From Pseudarthrobacter sp. MM222 (lineage in GTDB: Bacteria > Actinomycetota > Actinomycetes > Actinomycetales > Micrococcaceae): 64,000 nt of DNA. The position numbers and the translations under genes are program-made. Below are positions 1 to 6,825 of the stretch, one piece after another. The notes beneath the pieces were generated by a model that had not been told where the DNA came from, ran no database searches, and saw only the letters and a program-made list of their open reading frames with translations. Location of the stretch: positions 558,001 through 622,000 of the forward strand of contig NZ_OX352321.1 of assembly GCF_947090775.1 (NCBI RefSeq), in the 5' to 3' direction. Position 1 is the first letter of the stretch, and every line of letters begins with the position of its first letter.

Positions 1-239
1 TCCGCGGGGGCCGAGACGAGCAGCCGGTCCAGTGCCCACAAGAAGGCCGCAAGCGTTTTTCCGGAACCCGTGGGTGCCACCACCAAGGCGTGCGAACCGG
101 AGGAGATTGCGTTCCACGCGCCGTTCTGGGCCGGGGTAGGCGCGGAAAAAGCGCCCAGGAACCAATCCCGGGTCGGCCGGCTGAACCGGTCCATGGCGTC
201 GGCCGCAAGTATGCTGCCGGCCAGCTGCTGCCCCTTCAT
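1..239 (-). CDS. lhr: Lhr-type DEAD/DEAH helicase, N-terminal fragment
   Basis: The first 79 codons of a superfamily 2 helicase; the rest runs off the left edge. A Q-motif-like TPAQ at residues 35-38 is followed by the Walker A motif APTGSGKT at 55-62 and an AAFLWALDRL helix. The RFSRPTRDWF lead-in is typical of Lhr ATP-dependent DNA helicases, which are about 1500 residues long and act in DNA repair in actinobacteria. The ATG at 239 has GGAGG very close upstream; an in-frame ATG at 284 is the alternative start. The family call is secure, but whether it is Lhr-core or full-length Lhr cannot be told from this fragment. Confidence 0.8.
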   Translation of the reverse strand, partial: MKGQQLAGSILAADAMDRFSRPTRDWFLGAFSAPTPAQNGAWNAISSGSHALVVAPTGSGKTLAAFLWALDRLLVSAPA

Positions 240-367
240 TCCTCCATCATGCCCTACGGCACCGACAGTAACCGGTGGGCGCATCGCCGGCCGTTCCGGG
301 GCACCTCGCGTGAACGGGACAGGCCCCTGCCTGCTGACGGGTGCCGGCCTGACCGGGCGTGAAGAGC

Positions 368-1015
368 TTACTCGCCCTGGAAAGCGCTGATAGTCAGCAG
401 GTTGATGCCGGTGTTGCTGCAGGCATCCCGGGGTTCGGCGACAAACAGGGAGGCGGTGTCTTCCGGCGGGTAGATCCGGAAGCCGGCCGCCGGGGTCCTG
501 GTGCAGTTCGGGTAGTTGGAGGCCTGCGTGTAGCGCAGCGTTGCGGTGCCCGCCTTGCCGGGCGCGAGCAGGACGTCGGCGACGGGGGTGGAGTCGTCAC
601 GGGTGGCGGGGGCACCGATCGGATCGCCGTTGGCGTCGGCGGTCAGGGAGACCCCGGCGTAGCCCTTGAGCAGGCAGGGTTCCGCGCCGGAGTTTGTCAG
701 GATCAGCTGCAGGTAGACGCTGCCGGCCGCGCCGCCGTCGGCGGAATCTATGGCGGCTGTCAGGTTGGCGGCCTTACACGTCGCGGGTCCGGCCTGGGGC
801 GCCGGCGGCAGGGGGGAAGCCGCCGACGCTTCCGGTGTCTGGGTCCCTTCGGTCGCGGGTGCGGCTGTGCCTTGCGAGGACGGCGGGCTCGCCGTGGGGG
901 ATGCCGGTCCACTGGCAGCCGGGGCTGGGGAATTGCCGCAGCCACTGAGCAGGAGGGTTGCTACGGCAGCAACCGTTGTCAGAGCCAGTCCGTTTTTGAT
1001 TCGCTGAGCCGTCAT
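368..1015 (-). CDS. DUF4232 lipoprotein (copy A)
   Basis: A 215-residue predicted lipoprotein. A signal peptide ends in the lipobox LLSGC with Cys26, followed by a Pro/Ala/Ser/Thr-rich linker to about residue 75 and then a DUF4232 domain starting CKAANL. Conserved pieces include LILTNSG, CLLKGYAGVSL and LLAPGKAGTATLRY, and four cysteines could form two disulfides. It would be anchored outside the cell membrane; the function of the domain is unknown. Copy B lies directly upstream (1162-1800), and the 60 bp before each start and a palindrome beyond them are also shared. The leader has TTGACT, a 16-bp gap and TAAGAG seven bases before the ATG, with no clear ribosome binding site, so the mRNA may be leaderless. 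Confidence 0.85.
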   Translation of the reverse strand: MTAQRIKNGLALTTVAAVATLLLSGCGNSPAPAASGPASPTASPPSSQGTAAPATEGTQTPEASAASPLPPAPQAGPATCKAANLTAAIDSADGGAAGSVYLQLILTNSGAEPCLLKGYAGVSLTADANGDPIGAPATRDDSTPVADVLLAPGKAGTATLRYTQASNYPNCTRTPAAGFRIYPPEDTASLFVAEPRDACSNTGINLLTISAFQGE

Positions 1016-1044
1016 GGCACCACTCTTATGCCCGCTGTTGGCTT

Positions 1045-1050
1045 AGTCAA
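1045..1050 (-). promoter_or_regulatory. -35 element of DUF4232 copy A
   Basis: On the minus strand TTGACT is followed 16 bp later by TAAGAG (1023-1028), which ends seven bases before the ATG at 1015. The TTGACT is kept at the same distance before copy B. This is a promoter reading by inspection only. Confidence 0.4.
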
Positions 1051-1075
1051 CGATGCCGCGTCGGCAGTGCCGGAT

Positions 1076-1105
1076 TGATGCTCGGATTGTGATTTCCGAG
1101 CATCA
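1076..1105. promoter_or_regulatory. Palindrome upstream of DUF4232 copy A
   Basis: Ten-bp perfect arms (TGATGCTCGG at 1076-1085 and its complement at 1096-1105) flank a 10-nt spacer. The near edge is exactly 60 bp from the copy A start. It could be an operator or a terminator for copy B, whose stop is 57 bp away. The equivalent site before copy B has changed on both arms in a matching way, which suggests the pairing is under selection. Confidence 0.6.
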
Positions 1106-1161
1106 GCCGAGGTCAGGCACATCTTGGGGCCGGCATGATGCCGCCATCGGAGGCCGTGGGG

Positions 1162-1800
1162 CTATTGGGCCTGGAAAGCGTCGACAGTCAGCAGGGCAAT
1201 GCTGGGATTGGCGCAGGCGTCGCGGGGCTGGACGACGAACAGGGATGCGGTGTCTTCGGGCAGGTAGATCCGGAAGCCGGCGGCCGCAGTCCGGGTGCAG
1301 TCCGGGTAGTTGCCGGCCTGGCTGTACTGCAGCGTCGCGGTGCCCGCCTGGCCGGGGGCGAGCAGCACTTGCGGAACGGGGGAGGAGTAGTCAGGAGTCG
1401 CCGCGGCGCCGATGGGGTCGCCGGCGGGGCCGGCGGTCAGCGAGACTCCGGCGAAGCCCGTCAGCAGGCAGGGCCCGGCTCCTTTGTTGGTCAAGATCAG
1501 CTTCATGCTGACGTTGCCGGCCGCACCGCCGCCCGTGGAATCCGTGGCCGCTGCCAGGTTGGCGGCCGTGCACCGCGGGGTCCCGGCCGGGACGGGAACG
1601 GGGGCGGAAGTCGACGTCGGCGCGGGGGGCTCCGTGCCGGAGGGAACCGCGCTTTCCGACGACGGCGGGCTCGCCGTGGCGGACGCCGGCCCGCTCGGCG
1701 GCGGGGTTGGCGTATTGCTGGACACACAGCCGCTGAACAGCAGCGCGGCCGCCGCTGCGGCGGTAAGTGCCAGTCCGTTCTTGATTCGCTGAGCGGTCAT
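1162..1800 (-). CDS. DUF4232 lipoprotein (copy B)
   Basis: A 212-residue paralogue of the neighbouring lipoprotein. It begins with the same MTAQRIKNGLALT, has lipobox LFSGC with Cys25, then a Pro/Ser/Thr linker and a DUF4232 domain with CLLTGFAGVSL, LLAPGQAGTATLQY and AAGFRIYLPEDTASLF. The C-terminal domains of the two copies are much more alike than their linkers, as expected after a tandem duplication followed by drift in the linker. It is probably an extracytoplasmic lipid-anchored protein. No partner or substrate can be deduced from the sequence. Confidence 0.85.
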   Translation of the reverse strand: MTAQRIKNGLALTAAAAAALLFSGCVSSNTPTPPPSGPASATASPPSSESAVPSGTEPPAPTSTSAPVPVPAGTPRCTAANLAAATDSTGGGAAGNVSMKLILTNKGAGPCLLTGFAGVSLTAGPAGDPIGAAATPDYSSPVPQVLLAPGQAGTATLQYSQAGNYPDCTRTAAAGFRIYLPEDTASLFVVQPRDACANPSIALLTVDAFQAQ

Positions 1801-1860
1801 GGCACCACTGTTGCCCCGCCCGCGGGCGTAGTCAACGGTGCGACGGTGGGCACTGCGCGA

Positions 1861-1892
1861 TTGATGCCCGGATCGTAATTTCCGGGCATCAA
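1861..1892. promoter_or_regulatory. Palindrome upstream of DUF4232 copy B
   Basis: Eleven-bp perfect arms (TTGATGCCCGG and its complement) flank a 10-nt spacer. The site is 60 bp before the copy B start and about 10 bp beyond the intended stop of the YcnI-like gene, so it may work as a terminator for that gene or as an operator for copy B. There is no T-tract on the minus strand. Compared with the copy A site, one T/A pair has become a C/G pair. Confidence 0.6.
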
Positions 1893-1898
1893 ACGCGG

Positions 1899-2690
1899 TC
1901 AGCTACTTCTTGGGAGCAGGCACACGGACCGGCGCGGGCTGGCGCCCGCGGCTCCGGAGGAGGGCGATGCTGCCGAGGACCAGACCGCCGAGACCGGCCG
2001 CAAGGCGGCCCAGCTCCGCGCCTGCGCACCGTCGTCAGCCACCGCGCCGGCGTCGGCCGTGCCGGACGCCGTACCAGCCGCGGTGACGGACGAGGCGGCG
2101 GCGTGGTCGTCGTGCCCGGCGGTCGCCGGGGCGGCTTCGGTAACGGTCACCGCGGGCGCCGGGGCCTTGAGCGCGTGCGCGTCCTGGCCTTCCGGTGCGA
2201 TCTCGGACCAGTCCGTCTGGCCCTGCTCGCAGTTCTGCAGGGTCGGGAAGTACAGCGTCTTCCCGGCGGCGTCGGGCAGCTTGACAGAGAGCACCAGTGC
2301 GTCGCGCAGGTCATGGTCCAGCGGTGCCTTGGCCGTGTAGATGATCTGGCTGGTGCGCTTGGTGATGGAGGCGCCGGCTGCCGTTTTCTTTGGCTCGGGC
2401 AGCTGCTCGACGACCTTCTGGACCGTCCAGTTCGGGTTGACGGTGGGCTGGGCATCGTCCAGCTCGGCGGGTAGCGTGATGGTGATTTTCGTGGTGCCGG
2501 ACTCGTCGCAGCCATGCGGAACACCGAACGTCAGCAGGGCGTAGGAGTTCGCGGCGGTTTTGTCCGGGGTGACGCCGACGTGTGCCGAGGCGCCGCTGAT
2601 CCCCGCGAGCATAAGAGCAGCCGTGCCGCCGGCCACGGCCGAGGCGGAAAGCGTGCGGCGAAGGACAAACGAACGTGTTGATTTCTTCAA
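1899..2690 (-). CDS. ycnI: YcnI-like copper-binding protein (DUF1775), frameshifted C-terminus
   Basis: A 263-codon frame opened by TTG. A signal peptide ends at ASA, so the mature protein starts HVGVTPD with a free N-terminal His37, the copper ligand of the YcnI/DUF1775 family; the matching NPNWTV tryptophan is present. A variable Ala/Thr/His linker follows from about residue 190. The last ~45 residues of this frame are atypical. A neighbouring frame reads AELGRLAAGLGGLVLGSIAL then a basic tail ending PAPKK and a TAG at 1903-1905, which is the expected membrane anchor. One base therefore appears to be missing near 2016-2025. The family is normally anchored outside the membrane and linked to copper handling. 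A sequencing error cannot be excluded. Confidence 0.8.
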   Translation of the reverse strand: MKKSTRSFVLRRTLSASAVAGGTAALMLAGISGASAHVGVTPDKTAANSYALLTFGVPHGCDESGTTKITITLPAELDDAQPTVNPNWTVQKVVEQLPEPKKTAAGASITKRTSQIIYTAKAPLDHDLRDALVLSVKLPDAAGKTLYFPTLQNCEQGQTDWSEIAPEGQDAHALKAPAPAVTVTEAAPATAGHDDHAAASSVTAAGTASGTADAGAVADDGAQARSWAALRPVSAVWSSAASPSSGAAGASPRRSVCLLPRSS

Positions 2691-2834
2691 GGAATGGGCC
2701 TTTCAGCGGTGCGTGCGGCGTGTGTCGCAGGCGCACAAAATGGGGTGCCGCGGCGGCAGGGGCGAGCGCCCGGGCCGGAGCCGGCCGGGAGCACGTGCGG
2801 CCGCGGTCACGATGAGGAAGGTCAGGAGGGGACG

Positions 2835-2874
2835 GTCACGAGTGGAGGGTCACGAGTGGACTGTCACGAGTGGA
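2835..2874. repeat. Three tandem 12-bp repeats, 14-bp period
   Basis: GTCACGAGTGGA occurs at 2835-2846, 2849-2860 and 2863-2874 with two-base spacers. The third copy contains the TGA stop of the upstream membrane gene on the minus strand, so the array re-copies the end of that gene. It lies 145 bp before the YcnI-like start. Confidence 0.8.
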
Positions 2875-3490
2875 CGGCGGCGGGCGGTGGCCCGCGGCGG
2901 CAATCGCGCCGGAGGTTCCGCCAGGGCAGGAATGCAGACTCCGCCGGCCGGAGGGCCGCCGCCGGTGAGGCGACGGCGTCGGGCGTCAACGGCGCGGGGA
3001 GCTGGACCAGCGGGCGCAGCCATGCGGCGAGCGACCATAGGGCGTCCTCGCCCTTCGCAAGGAGCAGGGCGCAGGCGAGCGTTGCCAGGGCATGCCCTGC
3101 GAGCATCGCCGCCGTGAGCGGGGAATCCAGGACGTGGAGTCCTGCCGGCTCCGCCGCCAGCGGGACGGTTAAGGCATTCGCGTGGTGCGACGGCGCCGTT
3201 GCCGCGCCGGACCCGGCCAGGGCGAACGTTGAACCGAAGGTGGAAAAGGCCGCGTGCAGCACAAGCTGCCCGGTGCCCAGCAGGGCAGTCATGGTTGCCG
3301 AGGTGAGGCGGAAGCGGGTGGCCGCCGTGGCGGCCAGGCTGGTTAGGGCGAACAGGCCGAGCAGGATGCCAGGGGCCGGCAGTTGGCCGCCGGCCAGAAC
3401 GTGGGCGCCGGCTGCCAGCGTCAATGCAGCCGCGGCTAGCATGGCCGAGCGGACGGAATGGAAAGAGGAACGGCCGGTGGGTGGGCGCAC
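2864..3490 (-). CDS. Hypothetical multi-span membrane protein next to ycnI
   Basis: A 208-residue protein if started at the GTG at 3490, which is preceded by a strong AGGAGGGAGG at good spacing; the frame stays open upstream to a TTG at 3535. Four to five hydrophobic segments are visible, for example MLAAAALTLAAGAHVLAG, ILLGLFALTSLAATAA and AMLAGHALATLACALLL, with a basic Arg-rich C-terminus. No domain is recognised. It lies directly upstream of the YcnI-like gene on the same strand, with about 170 bp between them. In many actinobacteria YcnI genes sit beside membrane copper proteins, so a copper-related role is an inference from position only. Confidence 0.65.
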   Translation of the reverse strand: MRPPTGRSSFHSVRSAMLAAAALTLAAGAHVLAGGQLPAPGILLGLFALTSLAATAATRFRLTSATMTALLGTGQLVLHAAFSTFGSTFALAGSGAATAPSHHANALTVPLAAEPAGLHVLDSPLTAAMLAGHALATLACALLLAKGEDALWSLAAWLRPLVQLPAPLTPDAVASPAAALRPAESAFLPWRNLRRDCRRGPPPAAVHS

Positions 3491-3565
3491 GGAATCCTCC
3501 CTCCTCATTGCTCGTCGGTGGCGGCGGTTTCCCAATTCTACCGGCGATGCGGGGAGCGGTTGCCG

Positions 3566-3712
3566 CTAGTCAGTCTCCGGCCCCCAGCAGTAGTGGCAGT
3601 CGTCCGGGCACGAGTCGCTAGCCATCTGCCGCGCCATTGCCTTGGCCTGCCGGCCAGGGGAGGTTTCCTCGGCCCTGGTACCCCGCAGGACAGAGACGTC
3701 AGTTGTCCTCAT
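3566..3712 (-). CDS. 48-residue cysteine-rich small protein
   Basis: A short frame whose ATG (3712) overlaps the end of the preceding gene: it lies inside that gene's last codons, GATGAGGACAACTGA. This arrangement suggests translational coupling. The peptide ends in SCPDDCHYCWGPETD, giving a Cys-x3-Cys-x2-Cys cluster with a neighbouring His, which could bind zinc or another metal. There are no hydrophobic segments. Its reality rests on the coupled start and the cysteine pattern; no family is recognised. Because it is under 50 codons, automatic annotation could easily omit it. Confidence 0.5.
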   Translation of the reverse strand: MRTTDVSVLRGTRAEETSPGRQAKAMARQMASDSCPDDCHYCWGPETD

Positions 3713-3962
3713 CGGGCGTTCCTTCCGCAGCCACGGCGGTCAATTGGTAGCCGTCAGCGATGTGGAAGAGCTTCCGGCTGCCGCCCTCGGGAGTTACCCA
3801 GACGATGGCGCCGTCGGGTGTCCGGTTGTCCACCCGGCCGGTGTGCTCAAGGTGGCCGTTTCGCTGGAGATTGACGCGGTCACCGATCTGGACGTCGTCC
3901 CAACGGGCTGGGCTGGGAGTGGCCCGGTTCTGCTGCAAGGTCACGATGCTTCCTGGGGTCAT
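3699..3962 (-). CDS. Hypothetical 87-residue protein
   Basis: A small soluble protein of unknown family. The middle (IGDRVNLQRNGHLEHTGRV to GAIVWVTPEGG) has the alternating hydrophobic pattern of a small beta-barrel, and the C-terminus is acidic (GTPDEDN). There are no signal peptide and no membrane segments. The ATG at 3962 lacks an obvious ribosome binding site. It overlaps the short cysteine-rich frame downstream, so the two are probably co-translated. Confidence 0.65.
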   Translation of the reverse strand: MTPGSIVTLQQNRATPSPARWDDVQIGDRVNLQRNGHLEHTGRVDNRTPDGAIVWVTPEGGSRKLFHIADGYQLTAVAAEGTPDEDN

Positions 3963-4039
3963 AGGGGAAAACGCTGTTGTGACCTAGCTAACCCGGTGGG
4001 AGAGCTCCGGCTCAATGGACCACTTCACGGCCGAGCCGG

Positions 4040-4612
4040 TCATTCGTTGTGCAGGCGTCCAGTCTCCAGTAGGCGAGCCAGCCGGCGGAAAGTCGATGGC
4101 GGAGGCGGCGGGACTGCCTCAGGGTGGTCGTGGTGCCGACGGCGTCGCAACTCCAGGGCGAGGCTCTCCTCGCCGCGGGCCATCGCCCAGTGATGGTTTG
4201 CGGCGAAGGCGGGTTTCAGTAGCCAGCTCAAGCGCCGCAGAAGCGGCTTGGCCGCCCGGACGCGCCAGCGGTAGGTGATGACGGTTTCGGGTCCATCCTG
4301 CTCGAAGGTCCAGCGGCCGGTGCCGTTCAGGTCCCCGGCTGCGGTGAGTGCGAACCCGTGGTCGGTGACCGGTTCAGTGACGGTCAGGGTCCAGCGAAGC
4401 GTATAGGGCAGCCACCCTTTGGTGTGTAGAGCGACCGGCCTGGGGAGGCCCGGTGCGGTGGCGTCCAGGGCTCCTGCTGCCGGGTCGGCTCCGAGATAGA
4501 CCGAGGGCCACCAGCGGGGGAACGCTGTGGCATCGCCGAGCACGTCCGCTACCTCATCCGGCCGCCCGGCCACGCGCCACACCGTCCGGAAGTCGTAGTC
4601 GGCGCTGCCCAT
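4040..4612 (-). CDS. SRPBCC-fold protein (polyketide cyclase/dehydrase-like)
   Basis: A 190-residue protein started at the ATG at 4612, which has AGGAGG five bases upstream. The N-terminal half, FRTVWRVAGRPDEVADVL then FPRWWPSVY, is the standard opening of a START/SRPBCC ligand-binding fold, and GTGRWTFEQDGPETVITYRW is the later beta-sheet region. The tail is rich in His, Pro and Arg. The family binds hydrophobic ligands in a deep cavity; the ligand here cannot be told. It is monocistronic, with an opposite-strand gene starting at 4804. Confidence 0.75.
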   Translation of the reverse strand: MGSADYDFRTVWRVAGRPDEVADVLGDATAFPRWWPSVYLGADPAAGALDATAPGLPRPVALHTKGWLPYTLRWTLTVTEPVTDHGFALTAAGDLNGTGRWTFEQDGPETVITYRWRVRAAKPLLRRLSWLLKPAFAANHHWAMARGEESLALELRRRRHHDHPEAVPPPPPSTFRRLARLLETGRLHNE

Positions 4613-4803
4613 AAGGACCTCCTGCTGGTGGATCCAAGTCCGTCCCGGCCGGCCGGAACCGATGCGCACGACCGTACTCAGACAGCCGGGCACGGTCAAC
4701 GGCGGCCTGCCCGGGGCAGCAAAAAATACCTAGGCGGCCTCCCGGTACGGACATAGACTTCTCCTGCAACACCAACAACGCCAATAACGTCGGGGAGATA
4801 GAC

Positions 4804-5142
4804 ATGAGCTATTCAGGGACCGGGAACGAGAAGGCAGTTGCGGCAAGTGATCTCAGCCGGGCACATATTGGACTGACGGTGAGCTTCCAGCCGGACGAAT
4901 TCACTGTTGTCTTCGGCCGGATCGGCGCGATTGCGCGCAAGGAAGGCGGCGTGACGATCGCGCTGGAAGGAGTGGACGGTACAGGCGGTCTGCCGTCCCA
5001 CTACAGCCTGCCCCCGGGCCAGCAGGTCTACGTGCAGCCGGACATGCTCACCAACACAGAGACAACCATCAAGGACCTGTTCGGCAAGGTGCAGGACAAC
5101 CTGCGCGGCCATAAGGGCGACCAGCGGACGGACACCGTCTAA
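4804..5142 (+). CDS. Hypothetical 112-residue protein
   Basis: A small soluble protein with no recognised family. The central part (HIGLTVSFQPDEFTVVFGRI to GVTIALEGVDG) looks like beta strands, and the C-terminal part (TTIKDLFGKVQDNLRGHKGD) like a charged helix. The ATG follows GGGGAGATAGAC, a usable ribosome binding site. It is followed by a strong hairpin terminator at 5175-5220, so it is probably transcribed alone. Nothing in the neighbourhood points to a function. Confidence 0.7.
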   Translation: MSYSGTGNEKAVAASDLSRAHIGLTVSFQPDEFTVVFGRIGAIARKEGGVTIALEGVDGTGGLPSHYSLPPGQQVYVQPDMLTNTETTIKDLFGKVQDNLRGHKGDQRTDTV

Positions 5143-5174
5143 GGCCCCGCGCCGACACCTTCCCCGGCCAAACC

Positions 5175-5220
5175 AAGGCCCCTGCTTCCCTTGCCACGAA
5201 TAAGGGACAGCGGGGGCCTT
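5175..5220 (+). terminator. Terminator after the 112-residue protein gene
   Basis: A long hairpin with outer arms AAGGCCCC and GGGGCCTT and inner arms TCCCTT and AAGGGA. It resembles the terminator of tRNA-Ser(CGA) at 10281-10322, and the 25-30 bp beyond it also resemble the 3' end of that tRNA. It is therefore a candidate left boundary of an integrated element. Confidence 0.75.
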
Positions 5221-5342
5221 AGCTCTTTGACGGCGACGGCGGGCTGTCAGCGACCCGAGGCCCTGTCTATGACGGCCTCCGCGGGACTACAATAAAGCCC
5301 TCATAACCCCCGGTTATCGAGATCTCATCAGGACGGTTGAGG

Positions 5343-6302
5343 ATGAGCGAACGGGGAAATACGTTGCTACCTTTCCAGCACACCAATCCTGACCACAGCA
5401 GATTGAAAAAGCCGAGGGCTGCCAGAACGGCATCGGTTCTCTTGTTGGCCGTTGGGGCGTTGATGTTTAACGCTGCACCGTCAGACGCTGCGACGGCCAC
5501 AACGGTCAAAGTGGCATCCTACAACGTCGACTCGGCCTGGCGCGAGGTCTCCCAGCCGGAGATTCCCGGCTGGGATTCGCGTGCTGTCGGCGTCAAGAAT
5601 GTCATCAACACTGTTAGGCCCGATGTGATTGGCCTCCAGGAAGCACAGAACATCCAGGTCGGTTCGCGGTATTACACCCAGGCATCAGATATCCAGCGGA
5701 TGACCAGCTACGCAATGTACCAGCCTGCCGATGCGACGTCTTCGCGGATCCCGATCCTGTGGCGCGGGGGGCTGTTCGAGGCGACTGCGGCCGGCTACAA
5801 GATTTTCGAGTTCAAGCCCTATCCGCTCTATGGCCGAGCGATGACGTGGGTGAAGCTGAGGTCCAGGGCGACAGCCACCGAGTTCTTCGTCTTTAACACC
5901 CATTTCGAAAACGGCGCTGACGGGCAGGCAGCCCGCAATGCCGAAGCAGCAATGCTCGCAGCCGAGATCACCCGGGTTAACCCCGGCGGCTTGCCGGCGT
6001 TCGTGACGGGGGACTTCAACGCCTCTGCAACCAGCTCCGCACCGCAGACAATCCAGCTCAACGCCATCGGCTACGTGGACAGTTACGGTCGGACTGCCGC
6101 AAGAATGCATCCGGAGTTCAAGACCTACAATGGATACACCTTGGGGGCCGCCGGTGATGCTCACATTGACCAGGTGTTCGTTGCGGCCGGGAACGTCGCG
6201 GTCCACTACTGGGAGAACTGGATGCCCTATGGGGATCAGGTGGTCGGTGGGCGCGCGCCGTCGGACCATGACCTGATCTACACCGTCGCCACAATCCAGT
6301 AG
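5343..6302 (+). CDS. Secreted endonuclease/exonuclease/phosphatase family protein
   Basis: About 319 residues from the ATG at 5343; a TTG two codons earlier (5337) is the alternative. A basic start and hydrophobic stretch TASVLLLAVGALMFNAAPSDA form a signal peptide. The EEP (DNase I-like) motifs follow in order: VASYNVDSAW, DVIGLQE (metal-binding Glu), NTHFEN (catalytic His), TGDFNA, HIDQVFV and SDHDLI. This fold hydrolyses phosphodiesters with Mg2+; the substrate could be DNA, a sugar phosphate or a sphingolipid. It lies inside the proposed tRNA-Ser element and stands apart from neighbours on both sides. Confidence 0.85.
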   Translation: MSERGNTLLPFQHTNPDHSRLKKPRAARTASVLLLAVGALMFNAAPSDAATATTVKVASYNVDSAWREVSQPEIPGWDSRAVGVKNVINTVRPDVIGLQEAQNIQVGSRYYTQASDIQRMTSYAMYQPADATSSRIPILWRGGLFEATAAGYKIFEFKPYPLYGRAMTWVKLRSRATATEFFVFNTHFENGADGQAARNAEAAMLAAEITRVNPGGLPAFVTGDFNASATSSAPQTIQLNAIGYVDSYGRTAARMHPEFKTYNGYTLGAAGDAHIDQVFVAAGNVAVHYWENWMPYGDQVVGGRAPSDHDLIYTVATIQ

Positions 6303-6825
6303 ACGGACAGTAGCCGCAGAGCAGCCGGAGAGGCCCGGGGCGACCCGGAAGCCAACGACGCTCACCGCGGTCAGCCGGACCAACAACGGAAGTGCGTCGG
6401 CGCGTTGCGCCGCCGGCTCAGAAGCGTGCCTGAAGGACTGAGACGCGCGCCGGAGCGGGCGGCCATGGCTGCATGGCTCCCGCTACCTTCGCCCACCCGA
6501 TTCGATGGAGTGGGCAATGGGCGCCCTGTAAGTCGCAAGCGGGCAGGGGGCGGGCAAGTCTCCGATCCCAACGGATGTGGCGCAAAATTTTTGGGGCATC
6601 GCCGGTAATCTTCGATATTCCATCCGGAGTTCGTGACGCAGCGGACGGTTCCCTGCGGGAATCCAAACAATGCGGACCTAACCGTCGATCGACCCTAAAC
6701 ATTTCGGGGCTACTTCCCTGCGACCACGAGTCGGTACGTCGACGGACGTGGCCGGGACCCGCGTCGGCGATCTGCATCGCCGGAGCGTGTATGGTCTAAG
6801 CATTCGCATTTGGGGGAAATCATTA
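6303..6825. other. 523-bp gap without a convincing gene
   Basis: No frame here has a plausible start and family match. The right end holds the promoter and leader of the repeat protein gene: TATGGT at 6790-6795 is a candidate -10 box and GGGGGAAAT precedes the ATG at 6826. The rest has no clear hairpin. Confidence 0.5.
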
